From NCBI RefSeq assembly GCF_028285565.1, contig NZ_JANQOY010000112.1, positions 1 to 60,063 on the forward strand: a stretch of 60,063 nucleotides of DNA, given 5' to 3'. Numbering within the stretch: position 1 is the stretch's first letter; each line of letters opens with the position of its first letter. The position numbers and the translations under genes were made by a program. Shown here piece after piece: positions 9,182 to 17,615 of this stretch. Below the pieces are notes generated by a model. That model saw nothing but the letters and a program-made list of their open reading frames with translations. It was not told the DNA's origin and searched no databases. Origin of the DNA: Acaryochloris sp. IP29b_bin.148. GTDB lineage: Bacteria; Cyanobacteriota; Cyanobacteriia; Thermosynechococcales; Thermosynechococcaceae.

Positions 9182-10549
9182 ATGGCGATCTTAAATCAAG
9201 ACAAATTTGACCAGAAGATTTTGCAACTAGTTAATCAGGAACGATCGAGTGCCGGATTGAACACCTTGAGTTTAAGTCAGAAATTAGATCAAGCGGCTGA
9301 TGGGCATTCCAAACGCATGGCCACTGGTGATTTCTTTAGTCATAATGATCCGCAAACTGGTACTAGCGCAGGGGATCGTATTGAGGCTGCCGGATACACG
9401 GATTGGTCGACATGGGGTGAAAATATTGCAGCAGGGCAAACTACGCCAGAAGCCGTTGTTCAAGGATGGATGCGCAGTTCAGGACATCGCGCTAATATCC
9501 TTAATCCAAACTTTACCCATATGGGATTGGGATACCATTTGCTGACGAATGATACAGGACAGGTGAATTATTCTCACTATTGGACCCAAGTATTTGGTGC
9601 AGGTGCCAATCCAGGCAACTATGTAGCTCAAACAGATGGTCAAACCACTCCTCCACCCCAACAACCCCCTTCTCCAAAAACGCCGACCGCTGGGAATGAT
9701 CTACTAAAGGGTACAAATCAGTCAGATAAGATAGCTGGTTTGGCTGGGAATGACACGATTAAAGGCGCAAATGGTGCTGATACTTTATCGGGGAATAGTG
9801 GGTCAGATTCCATCTACGGTCAAGCAGGAAATGATCGTCTCTATGGGGGTAAGGGGAATGACCGTCTTAAAGGTGATTTAGGTAACGATCTGCTCAGAGG
9901 AGGGATAGGGAATGATTACCTAGAAGGCGGGTCAGGGAATGATCAGCTTTTTGGAGAGAGCGGAAAGGATAAACTTCGAGGTGGGAGTAGTCGAGATACT
10001 CTAGATGGAGCCCAAGGAAACGATTCTCTTTATGGGGACGGCGGTAATGATCTGTTACAAGGCAGAGAGGGTAATGATCGCCTCTATGGGGGTTCAGGTC
10101 GGGATAAAGTAATCGGCAATAAAGGAAACGACACCATGTATGGTGGCCTGGGTAATGATTCCCTTTACGGAGGAGAGGGTAGTGATGTCTTAATGGGGAT
10201 TGGCGCTAATTCGAGTGCCTCTAAATCTCAGAAAGATACACTGAAGGGGGGGACCGGAGGTGATTTGTATATTCTAGGAAACAAATCCCAAGCGTTTTAT
10301 AACGACGGTAAGAATAACTCACTCGGAGCAGGAGATTATGCCCATATCGAGGGATATGAGGTTACCCAAGGTGACAAGATCCGCCTACATGGAACTGCAA
10401 GTGATTATCGTTTGGGCTCATCGCCAAAAGGTACTCCTTCTGGTCAGGCTATTTTCCTCAAAACATCGGGTACAGATGAGCTAATCGCGATTGTTGGTGG
10501 AGCAAATAGCCTGAATCTAAACGGCTCAGGCTTTACTTACACTTCTTGA
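9182..10549 (+). CDS. CAP (SCP/PR-1) domain protein with RTX calcium-binding repeats
   Basis: This protein of 455 residues joins two secreted-protein modules. Residues 5-140 form a CAP domain with the expected histidine and glutamate residues (GHSKRM, FFSHNDP, WGENIA, SSGHRANIL, HYWTQVFG). After a Pro-rich linker (152-168), residues 170-345 hold about 18 RTX nonapeptide repeats of the type GGxGxDxLY, which fold into calcium-binding beta-rolls. A C-terminal domain of about 110 residues follows. There is no Sec signal peptide, which fits export by a type I secretion system recognising the C-terminus; no such exporter is encoded in the window. It is probably extracellular, and what the CAP domain does here is unknown. 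Two hairpins follow the stop codon. Confidence 0.88.
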   Translation: MAILNQDKFDQKILQLVNQERSSAGLNTLSLSQKLDQAADGHSKRMATGDFFSHNDPQTGTSAGDRIEAAGYTDWSTWGENIAAGQTTPEAVVQGWMRSSGHRANILNPNFTHMGLGYHLLTNDTGQVNYSHYWTQVFGAGANPGNYVAQTDGQTTPPPQQPPSPKTPTAGNDLLKGTNQSDKIAGLAGNDTIKGANGADTLSGNSGSDSIYGQAGNDRLYGGKGNDRLKGDLGNDLLRGGIGNDYLEGGSGNDQLFGESGKDKLRGGSSRDTLDGAQGNDSLYGDGGNDLLQGREGNDRLYGGSGRDKVIGNKGNDTMYGGLGNDSLYGGEGSDVLMGIGANSSASKSQKDTLKGGTGGDLYILGNKSQAFYNDGKNNSLGAGDYAHIEGYEVTQGDKIRLHGTASDYRLGSSPKGTPSGQAIFLKTSGTDELIAIVGGANSLNLNGSGFTYTS

Positions 10550-10576
10550 GTTTAAGTTCTTACTTGAGGAAAAAAA

Positions 10577-10614
10577 TTTAGAGCTTGAGTCCTAATCAGG
10601 GGTCAAGCTCTAAA
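10577..10614 (+). terminator. Transcription terminator after CAP-RTX gene
   Basis: The 12-base arms TTTAGAGCTTGA and TCAAGCTCTAAA are perfectly complementary and enclose a 14-base loop, 28 bases after the CAP-RTX stop codon. The A and T tails allow action in either direction. Confidence 0.6.
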
Positions 10615-10651
10615 ACTATTCTGGAATGAGCTTTTAGACCTTTCAATCATT

Positions 10652-10680
10652 CTCCAAAAAATCGACACTTGTTTTTGGAG
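10652..10680 (+). terminator. Second hairpin after CAP-RTX gene
   Basis: CTCCAAAAA pairs with TTTTTGGAG across an 11-base loop. It may be a second terminator or simply a structured spacer. Confidence 0.35.
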
Positions 10681-10728
10681 GAAGGGATTGTTTATTCGTT
10701 GATTGTGTCTCAACAAAGTGGGGGATAG

Positions 10729-10932
10729 GTGACTCAGTCTTGCCATTCCCAGAGATACTCCGTCAGCCCTGCTCATTGTTTAGCCGTGTGGGCAACGATA
10801 ACGTTGACTGCCTTTACTGGGCTAACCATGTTTGTGGGTCTTGGGATGACTCACATTGCATCAGCCAACAGGAAAACTCAACTCCCGATAGGTTTAACAA
10901 ACCCACACTTTATGGACTCACGACCGCATTAG
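10729..10932 (+). CDS. Possible small membrane protein
   Basis: This is a 67-codon frame with a GTG start preceded by a purine-rich GGGGGATAG. The translation has one hydrophobic stretch (about residues 17-45), compatible with a signal or membrane segment ending in an ASA motif. I recognise no family, and an overlapping frame of similar length exists, so this may be noise. Confidence 0.25.
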   Translation: MTQSCHSQRYSVSPAHCLAVWATITLTAFTGLTMFVGLGMTHIASANRKTQLPIGLTNPHFMDSRPH

Positions 10933-10986
10933 GTGCCTCATCCTTGTGATGCCGTAAGGCGTTGTATTTACAGTCAGAAGTGAATA

Positions 10987-11448
10987 CTAACTCGGGGTAG
11001 ATTCAAGATAGGCCTGCATGACTTGAACTTGATTTTTATCAGGTGAGGCATAGTGATGCTGCTCTTTGACAAATGCGATCGCATCCTCCAATGCCAACCC
11101 CTGCTTCTGGGCAACGTACAGACAACAAACAGAGGCCGAACGGCCCACACCTGCTAGGCAATGCACATAAACGATATGGCCCTTGCGCTGCCAACGATTC
11201 AAGATCTTGAGCGCATCATCAAATTGTTCTTCGGAGGGAACGCCTCCGGTAAACCCATCTGGAATAGGGACTCGCTTCCATAAAAACCCATTTTGAATAT
11301 CATTGGGGACAGGCTGTTCATCTTCTTCGTTTAGGCAAAGCACAGCAGTGATGCCTTCGCGTCGAAGTTGAGAGGCAGAAGAGGTTTGGTGGGGAAAGGA
11401 ACCCACAGCCAATTGATTCGGTATGATCCAGGAAAAGCGTTTGGGCAT
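10987..11448 (-). CDS. Dual-specificity protein phosphatase
   Basis: This is a cysteine-based phosphatase of about 153 residues. The active-site P-loop HCLAGVGRS is present, with the nucleophile at Cys97 and the phosphate-binding Arg at residue 103. The general-acid Asp is probably in the IPDGF segment. Proteins like this remove phosphate from Tyr/Ser/Thr or small phosphorylated molecules in the cytoplasm. The frame extends to a TTG at 11487, but the ATG at 11448 gives the usual domain start (MPKRFSWI). It is divergent from recQ, with about 200 bases between the preferred starts. Confidence 0.85.
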   Translation of the reverse strand: MPKRFSWIIPNQLAVGSFPHQTSSASQLRREGITAVLCLNEEDEQPVPNDIQNGFLWKRVPIPDGFTGGVPSEEQFDDALKILNRWQRKGHIVYVHCLAGVGRSASVCCLYVAQKQGLALEDAIAFVKEQHHYASPDKNQVQVMQAYLESTPS

Positions 11449-11647
11449 GAAAGGTAGCTTTGTTCGGGGCGAAACAAACAATAACAAAGGTCAAACTCTA
11501 ACCTAGCTTATCTGTGGATCATTTTGATGTGACCCAGATAAATGGATAATGACCTTTCATCGTTCGGTAACAGAGATAAACAATATCTTAACGGTTACGC
11601 ATCGCAGCTTAATAGTGCAGCATCCAAATTTCATTTCTATACTGCCC

Positions 11648-13888
11648 ATGACATTGAAGTCTATTGCATCGAGTTCTGAATTTTCTTCCTTAGAAGCAGC
11701 CCTCAAGCACTACTTTGGTTACGACCAGTTTCGAACGGGTCAGCGACCAGTCATTGAAGCGGCTCTTCAGCAGCAAGATTTAATGATCGTGATGCCCACG
11801 GGCGGCGGTAAATCCCTCTGTTTCCAGTTGCCAGGCTTGTTGCAACCGGGGCTGACAGTCGTGATTTCTCCTTTAATTGCCCTGATGCAGGATCAGGTGA
11901 CCACCTTACAGGTTAACGATATTCCAGCCACCTTTTTGAATAGCAGTATTGATGCCACCACAGCTCGGCAGCGCATTGCTGAGATTTATGCTGGCAAAAT
12001 TAAGCTGTTGTACGTGGCTCCCGAGCGGCTACTCCATGAGTCCTTTCTCAGCCTGTTAGATCAGGTCCAAACTCAAGTGGGATTAGCTGCCTTTGCCGTG
12101 GATGAAGCCCACTGTGTCTCTGAGTGGGGACATGACTTTCGACCCGAGTATCGGCGTTTAGCAGAAGTGCGGCAACGCTATCCCCAAGTTCCGGTGTATG
12201 CCTTAACGGCAACGGCAACTGAGCGAGTTCGCCAGGATATTATGCACCAACTGCAATTGCGGCACCCCTTTGTGCATGTCGCGAGCTTTAATCGGTCCAA
12301 TCTCTATTACGAGGTTCGCCCCAAGTCCCGTCAGGCGTATGCCGATCTCTATCGCGAGATTCATCAGCAGGGTCAAGATTCGGGTATTGTCTATTGCTTA
12401 AGTCGGCGGGAAGTGAATGAGGTTTCAGCCCGTTTGCAGGCGGATGGCATTCGGGCTTTGCCTTACCATGCAGGGATGGGCGATAGTGCCCGTACCCTCA
12501 ATCAAGAACGGTTTATTCGAGACGATGTCCAGGTGATGGTGGCCACGGTGGCCTTTGGTATGGGCATTGATAAACCGGATGTGCGGTTTGTAATTCACTA
12601 CAACTTGCCACGCAATATTGAAGGGTATTACCAGGAGGCAGGCCGAGCGGGCCGGGATGGTGAACCGTCTAAATGCCTACTGTTCTTTAGCACTAAGGAT
12701 ATTCACACCATCGAATGGCTGATTGAACGTAAAGTCGATCCAATAACGGGGGACCCGTTAGAAAATGAACAGCGAATTGCCCGCCAACAGCTCCGCCAGG
12801 TGATTGACTATGCCGAAAGTACGGTCTGTCGGCGAACAGTGCAGCTGGGCTATTTCGGCGAAACCTTTGCGGGAGACTGTGGAGGCTGTGATAACTGCTG
12901 TCACCCCAAACCTGTAGAAGATTGGACAATCCCGGCCCAGAAACTATTGTCCTGTGTGGCTCGTTGCCAGGAACGGTATGGGATGAGCTATATCATCGAT
13001 GTGTTGCGTGGCTCCAAAAGCAAAAAGGTCTTACAGCGTCGTCATGACCAGCTTTCCACCTACGGAATTGGCAAGGACAAAACGGTGGATCAATGGCGGT
13101 TATTGGGCCGGACTTTGCTGCATCAAGGTTTGCTTACAGAAACAACGGATGGCTATCCTGTCCTCAAACTCAATACTCTGAGTTGGGAAGTGTTGCGACA
13201 TCAGCGGTCCGTGTTTGTGCCTGTGCCTGCGGCACCTGAACAGGCACGGCCCAGTGCCCGCAGAGAAGAAGCAGAAGCGCTGTTTCAACGATTACGAGAG
13301 TTGCGAAAGGAGTTGGCGGATCAGCAATCCGTTCCCCCTTACGTGATCTTTGCCGATTCCAGTTTAAAGTTGATGGCCCAGCAGCAGCCTCAGACGATGG
13401 TGGAGTTTGCCAAGATTTCGGGGGTGGGTAAGCGCAAGTTGGAGCAGTATGGTCAGCAATTTACAGCAGCAATACGCACTCATCGGCAAGAGCAGGGATT
13501 GCCCGTGGTCAGTGAAGCGGATGCCGCTGAGTTGGAGGAGTCCTCAGGACCAACGACGCTCAAATTGTCTAATACTGTGTTAGCGACCTTTCAGCTCTAT
13601 CAGCAAGGCAAGACCCTAGAAGAGATTGCATCTGAACGGGAGCTAAAGTCCAGCACAATCTCCGTTCATTTGGAAGATCTAATAGAGGCGGGTCATATTG
13701 AGGAGATTGAGGCGCTAGTGACAGGCAATGATTCGGGAGAAACCTTTAGCGATCGCAAGCAAGCGATTACTGAAATGATTGAAAGGGTGGGTCCCATTTC
13801 CCTATCGAAGATTCGAGAAAAGCTGGGAAATACCTACTCCTACGAAGAAATTCGATTGGTGAGAGCCTGGTGGCAGCGCCAACAATGA
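11648..13888 (+). CDS. recQ: ATP-dependent DNA helicase RecQ
   Basis: RecQ unwinds DNA 3' to 5' during recombination and fork repair. The helicase core has Walker A (MPTGGGKS), the DEAH box (VDEAHCVSEWGHDFRPEY) and motif VI (QEAGRAGRDG). A zinc-binding segment follows with cysteines in VCRR and CGGCDNCC, then the winged-helix RQC region and an HRDC domain (around YVIFADSSLKLMA). The C-terminus adds a helix-turn-helix region (TLEEIASERELKSSTISVHL) that occurs in some RecQ proteins. The ATG at 11648 gives 746 residues and starts just before the helicase domain; an upstream in-frame ATG at 11549 would add 33 residues unlike RecQ. A small membrane-protein gene follows closely and may be cotranscribed. 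Confidence 0.95.
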   Translation: MTLKSIASSSEFSSLEAALKHYFGYDQFRTGQRPVIEAALQQQDLMIVMPTGGGKSLCFQLPGLLQPGLTVVISPLIALMQDQVTTLQVNDIPATFLNSSIDATTARQRIAEIYAGKIKLLYVAPERLLHESFLSLLDQVQTQVGLAAFAVDEAHCVSEWGHDFRPEYRRLAEVRQRYPQVPVYALTATATERVRQDIMHQLQLRHPFVHVASFNRSNLYYEVRPKSRQAYADLYREIHQQGQDSGIVYCLSRREVNEVSARLQADGIRALPYHAGMGDSARTLNQERFIRDDVQVMVATVAFGMGIDKPDVRFVIHYNLPRNIEGYYQEAGRAGRDGEPSKCLLFFSTKDIHTIEWLIERKVDPITGDPLENEQRIARQQLRQVIDYAESTVCRRTVQLGYFGETFAGDCGGCDNCCHPKPVEDWTIPAQKLLSCVARCQERYGMSYIIDVLRGSKSKKVLQRRHDQLSTYGIGKDKTVDQWRLLGRTLLHQGLLTETTDGYPVLKLNTLSWEVLRHQRSVFVPVPAAPEQARPSARREEAEALFQRLRELRKELADQQSVPPYVIFADSSLKLMAQQQPQTMVEFAKISGVGKRKLEQYGQQFTAAIRTHRQEQGLPVVSEADAAELEESSGPTTLKLSNTVLATFQLYQQGKTLEEIASERELKSSTISVHLEDLIEAGHIEEIEALVTGNDSGETFSDRKQAITEMIERVGPISLSKIREKLGNTYSYEEIRLVRAWWQRQQ

Positions 13889-13957
13889 AGGTTGGAGTTG
13901 ACAGAGGATGCCCCTGTCATAGAATCTGAAGACAAACCCCAGAGAATACGTGCAACT

Positions 13958-14275
13958 ATGCCGCCATTTTGGCCCCGAGAACCCGATCGCAAAAACGATA
14001 CCGCTTTTCGTCGCTTTGGCGATCGCGTCAATTTAGCCTTCAATATTGCTATTTATGCCACTGCCGCCACGTCTCTATGGTTTTTTAAGCTGCTGATGTA
14101 TCAAGATTGGCCCTGGCTCAAGAATTTAACGCTGGGCTGGTTAGGGGTGATTGTCTTACAAGCTATCTATGTACTAGCGATTGCCGACTATAGCGATGCA
14201 GACGATACCAAACCTATTTTCAAAAAAGATAAGGATAAATTAGCAGAAGAATCTGGCGAGTCTACTGAAGGATAA
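13958..14275 (+). CDS. Small two-helix membrane protein, unknown function
   Basis: From the ATG at 13958 this is a protein of about 105 residues (MPPFWPREPDR) with two predicted membrane helices: one around AFNIAIYATAATSLWFF and one around LGWLGVIVLQAIYVLAI. A charged, Lys/Glu-rich C-terminal tail follows. I believe similar short proteins are common in cyanobacteria, but I cannot name a function. The frame extends to a TTG at 13892, three bases after the recQ stop, where no ribosome site is visible. It is probably cotranscribed with recQ. Confidence 0.65.
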   Translation: MPPFWPREPDRKNDTAFRRFGDRVNLAFNIAIYATAATSLWFFKLLMYQDWPWLKNLTLGWLGVIVLQAIYVLAIADYSDADDTKPIFKKDKDKLAEESGESTEG

Positions 14276-14296
14276 GCCTGTTTTAAGTTGGATATT

Positions 14297-14602
14297 TCAA
14301 AGTCGGTTTCCTTGAACAGTAATTTCTTGGTTTAACTGTTCTCCAATTTCATCTTCAGCTATATCCAAGTCATAATCCATTTGTAGCCCCAACCAGAATC
14401 GGGGTGACATATCAAAGTATTTCGCTAGACGGAGGGCCGTATCTGCAGTGATTCGGCGTTTGCCATGAATAATTTCATTAATTCGTCGAGCTGGAACTCG
14501 AATGGATAATGCTAATCTGTTTTGGCTTAAGCCCATCGGCTTTAAAAATTCTTCCAGCAGAACTTCACCAGGATGAATCGGTAGCAGCTTATCTTCACTC
14601 AT
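14297..14602 (-). CDS. higA: HigA-type antitoxin (XRE helix-turn-helix)
   Basis: This 101-residue DNA-binding protein opens with the HigA hallmark PIHPGEVLLEEFL. An XRE-type helix-turn-helix (LSQNRLALSIRVPARRINEIIHGKRRIT) and the ADTALRLAKYFDMSPRFWL segment follow. It should neutralise the toxin encoded directly upstream and repress their shared promoter. The ATG lies six bases after the toxin stop codon, so the two are almost certainly cotranscribed. Confidence 0.9.
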   Translation of the reverse strand: MSEDKLLPIHPGEVLLEEFLKPMGLSQNRLALSIRVPARRINEIIHGKRRITADTALRLAKYFDMSPRFWLGLQMDYDLDIAEDEIGEQLNQEITVQGNRL

Positions 14603-14608
14603 AGCTCA

Positions 14609-14890
14609 CTAATGGTAGTCAACAATTTCGACATCAAAAGCGTTACCATCTCTCCATTTGAAACAAATTCGCCATTGATCGTTGATGCGAATGCTATGCT
14701 GCCCCTCTCGATTTCCTTTGAGTTGTTCTAGACGATTAGCAGGTGGAACACGCAAATCTTGCAGGGTATCTGCTCGGTTAAGCATTCGTAACTTGCGTAG
14801 TGCTGTTTGTTGAATATCTGACGGGAGCTTCCGTGAACGTTGGCGATCAAATATTTTTTGCGTTTCCTTATCCTTGAAACTGCGAATCAC
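14609..14890 (-). CDS. higB: HigB/RelE-type toxin
   Basis: This 93-residue protein belongs to the RelE/ParE superfamily in its HigB branch, whose members cleave mRNA on the ribosome. Recognisable segments are IRSFKDKETQKIFD at the N-terminus, LEQLKGNREGQHSIRIN in the middle and WRICFKW near the C-terminus. The start is a GTG at 14890 (IRSF follows). The toxin-first order with the antitoxin behind is typical of higBA. Confidence 0.9.
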   Translation of the reverse strand: MIRSFKDKETQKIFDRQRSRKLPSDIQQTALRKLRMLNRADTLQDLRVPPANRLEQLKGNREGQHSIRINDQWRICFKWRDGNAFDVEIVDYH

Positions 14891-15057
14891 GTTCTATGAA
14901 CTTTAGGTTCTATATCGTTAATTATAACGTGCTGCGTTAAACGCTGAACCGTATAATCCTGCCATCAGGAATGCAAATTCTCCATCAAAAGGTGTGATCT
15001 TTAATACAAATGTGCTAGGGAATAGGATAAGTTTCTAATTTTTCAGTATTGCTGTCC

Positions 15058-16182
15058 ATGAAGTTTATCCATCCACTCGCTCCGATTATTGTCACTGCAA
15101 TTATTGCTGCTCCATTTCAGGGTGCCCAGGCACTGAGTTCAGCAGAAGTGAGTGAGATCGCAGAGTCAATCACCGTGCGGATCGATGGTCCAAGCTCGGG
15201 GTCTGGGGTTCTGATCAAACACCAAAATGACGTGTACACCGTATTAACTGCGGCCCATGTGGTGGCTACAGCGGATGAATATGAGGTGGTCACTAGAGAT
15301 GATTTGCGATATCCGTTGACCTATCGCAACGTCAGAAAATTTCCTGGCATTGATTTGGCGTTGGTGGAATTTACCAGTGCCAAGTCCTATCAGGTGGCAA
15401 AACTAGGAGACTCATCAAACGTAAGGGCGGGAGAATCAATTTACGTTTCTGGATTTCCCATGCCGACGGCTGCGATCACTGAGCCTATTTGGAATTTTTC
15501 TGAGGGGAAAGTGACCGCGAATGCCAAACGGCCTTTGGCCGATGGCTATGGATTGGTTTACAGCAACAACACCTTACCGGGCATGAGTGGTGGATCCGTT
15601 CTAGACAGCCAAGGCCAACTGATCGGGATTCATGGTCGGGCAGATGGTGAACGGCAGGTCAAACGAACAGAAACCGTGTACGTGAAGACCGGCTTTAATC
15701 TGGGTATTCCCATCAATACCTTTTTAAGTTCAGTGAGTACGGTTAATCCGGCTTTGGGATTTTCTGGAAAAGTGGCAACAGGTGGTGCTAAATTGACTCC
15801 TGATGATCTGTATGTGCAGGGGACTGATAAATTTCAGCGGGGGAACTACCAGGGTGCGATCGCAGATCTAAACCAATCCATCGACCTCAATCCCCAAAAC
15901 GCCTTTGCCTACAACAGTCGCGGCAATGCTTACTTTGAATTATGGCAATACGAAGATGCGATCGCCCAATACGACCAAGCAATTGCCCTTAACCCTAACT
16001 ATGCCGAAGCCTACTTCAATCGAGGACTCGCTCACAAGCTTATAGGGAATAACGACCAAGCCCAGCAGGATCAGCTGAAATCAAAGCAGCTTTTAGGCGA
16101 CCAGGTCGAATCGTTAGAAAATAAGGCCGATCGCATTCAACAACTCCTCGATCAAAAACTCAACCCCTTTGAGCGACCTTAG
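15058..16182 (+). CDS. Trypsin-like serine protease with C-terminal TPRs
   Basis: The protein of about 374 residues begins with a signal peptide ending near GAQALS. A protease domain follows with His67 (TAAHVV), Asp99 (GIDLALV) and Ser177 (LPGMSGGS). The tail (from about 265) carries two to three TPR units, for example YNSRGNAYFELWQYEDAIAQYD and AYFNRGLAHKLIGNNDQAQQ, that could hold partner proteins. It is a paralogue of the protease at 5244-6419, which instead has an N-terminal cysteine-rich domain. It is likely periplasmic. The frame begins at a TTG (15049), but the ATG three codons later starts a normal signal peptide. Confidence 0.88.
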   Translation: MKFIHPLAPIIVTAIIAAPFQGAQALSSAEVSEIAESITVRIDGPSSGSGVLIKHQNDVYTVLTAAHVVATADEYEVVTRDDLRYPLTYRNVRKFPGIDLALVEFTSAKSYQVAKLGDSSNVRAGESIYVSGFPMPTAAITEPIWNFSEGKVTANAKRPLADGYGLVYSNNTLPGMSGGSVLDSQGQLIGIHGRADGERQVKRTETVYVKTGFNLGIPINTFLSSVSTVNPALGFSGKVATGGAKLTPDDLYVQGTDKFQRGNYQGAIADLNQSIDLNPQNAFAYNSRGNAYFELWQYEDAIAQYDQAIALNPNYAEAYFNRGLAHKLIGNNDQAQQDQLKSKQLLGDQVESLENKADRIQQLLDQKLNPFERP

Positions 16183-16247
16183 GCATTTAACGGGTTGCGA
16201 ATTTTCGCCATGCCATACTGATAGCAGGGTGTTTGAGGCTGGCAACC

Positions 16248-16799
16248 ATGACTGTAACAACCTATAAATGGACAGTGGAACGCTATCACCAGGCGATTGA
16301 AGCTGGACTATTTGATGATCAGCCGGTGGAATTATTACAAGGAGATATTGTCCTGATGCCACCGGAACGAGAGCCCCATGCCTACTACAACACTGAAGCG
16401 GGTGATTATCTACGGGGCTTGCTAGGGAGCCGAGTCAAAATTCGAGATGCTAAGCCGATTACACTACCGAATGATTCCGAGCCTGCCCCAGATATTGCAA
16501 TTGTCAAACCACTAGGACGAATTTATCTAGACCACCATCCCTATCCTGAAGATATCTTTTGGCTAATTGAATTTTCCCAAACGACGCTGGACAAAGACTT
16601 GGGCCAGAAAAAAGCCGTTTATGCAGAGGCAGGTATCCCCGAATACTGGGCGGCTAATGTGAGGCAACGTCAGCTCATCGTGTTTCGAGAGTTGGTGCAG
16701 AGCCGTTACACCACTGAACTGACGCTAACAACAGGTACGATTTCTCCTTTAGCCTTTGTAGATGTTCAAATGGAAGTTTCTCGATTAATCAATCTCTAG
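16248..16799 (+). CDS. Uma2-family (DUF820) restriction-endonuclease-fold protein
   Basis: This 183-residue member of the Uma2 family has a PD-(D/E)xK nuclease fold and is one of the families heavily expanded in cyanobacteria. The likely catalytic residues are the Asp in PAPDIAIV, the Glu in WLIEFS and the Lys pair in QKKAVYAEAGIPEYW. The biological role is not established. The frame starts at 16233, but the ATG at 16248 (MTVTTYKW) is the usual family start. A region of about 125 bases without a gene separates it from the next gene. Confidence 0.85.
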   Translation: MTVTTYKWTVERYHQAIEAGLFDDQPVELLQGDIVLMPPEREPHAYYNTEAGDYLRGLLGSRVKIRDAKPITLPNDSEPAPDIAIVKPLGRIYLDHHPYPEDIFWLIEFSQTTLDKDLGQKKAVYAEAGIPEYWAANVRQRQLIVFRELVQSRYTTELTLTTGTISPLAFVDVQMEVSRLINL

Positions 16800-16925
16800 A
16801 AGAGCGCGACAAGAGTATTCAAACAGCAGAACAACCTCGTGTAATATAATCGCGCCGTCCAACTTCTCCAAAAACTTTAGCGTGACCTTCACTACAAAAC
16901 TACCTGGAATATTGCAATAGAGAAC

Positions 16926-17588
16926 ATGGACAATATCGTCATCATCGGTTCTTCAGGTCACGCCAAAGTCATCATCGACATCGTGCAGCAGGAAGGCCGA
17001 TACAACATCGCTGGCCTGCTGGATGACGGCCGAAATGTGGGTGAGCAAACTTTGGGTTACTCCGTTTTAGGCCCAGTAGAGGATTTACCAGAATTGGTGA
17101 CAGCTCATGCCATCAAGGGGGTGATCGTTGCCATTGGCGATAATTTTGTGCGCTCACAAGTGGCAGGACGGATTCAGGACGTATGCCCAGACCTGCCGTT
17201 TGTTTCTGCTATCCACCCCAGTGCATCAATTGCAACAGAAGTTTCCATCGGAGAAGGGACGGTCGTCATGGCAGGGGTTTCTATCAATCCATGTTCTTCA
17301 ATCGGTCGATCCTGCATTCTGAACACCCATTCTTCTCTGGATCATGATTCAGTTTTAGAAGATTTTGCCAGTCTTGCTCCACATGCCACCACAGGCGGTA
17401 ACTGTCATATCGGCCAGTATTCAGCCATCAGTATAGGAGCAGTTCTTGTTCACGGTATCCATATCGGCGAACAAACCGTTATTGGTGCGGGTTCGGTTGT
17501 TATGACGTCCATTCAGCCCTTTGTTGTGGCCTATGGAACGCCAGCAAAAATTATCCGTAGTAGGAAACCAGGAGACCAGTATTTGTGA
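16926..17588 (+). CDS. PglD/NeuD-like sugar O- or N-acetyltransferase
   Basis: This 220-residue protein has an N-terminal Rossmann-like half (IVIIGSSGHAKVIIDIV) and a C-terminal left-handed beta-helix of hexapeptide repeats. The candidate catalytic histidine sits in NTHSSLDHDS. PglD-type enzymes acetylate UDP-4-amino sugars, for example in bacillosamine synthesis. The next gene encodes a PglC-like transferase only 27 bases away, so the pair probably starts an O-antigen, glycan or glycoprotein precursor. The aminotransferase and dehydratase that normally accompany them are not in the window. Confidence 0.85.
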   Translation: MDNIVIIGSSGHAKVIIDIVQQEGRYNIAGLLDDGRNVGEQTLGYSVLGPVEDLPELVTAHAIKGVIVAIGDNFVRSQVAGRIQDVCPDLPFVSAIHPSASIATEVSIGEGTVVMAGVSINPCSSIGRSCILNTHSSLDHDSVLEDFASLAPHATTGGNCHIGQYSAISIGAVLVHGIHIGEQTVIGAGSVVMTSIQPFVVAYGTPAKIIRSRKPGDQYL

Positions 17589-17615
17589 TTCTATTTTGCC
17601 GTGAGGAGAAGTTTG

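Noticed and set aside
9860..10200. Repetitive DNA suggesting a repeat array
   Set aside because: The repetition comes from RTX nonapeptide codons. There are no regular spacers, so it is not a CRISPR array.
10740..10949. Alternative 69-codon frame in the same place as the possible small membrane protein
   Set aside because: It is Cys/Asn-rich without a hydrophobic pattern and has a poorer start than the overlapping frame.
14297..14890. HigBA-type pair considered as a larger defence island
   Set aside because: No restriction, CRISPR or phage-defence genes adjoin it. Only the single Uma2-type nuclease lies nearby.
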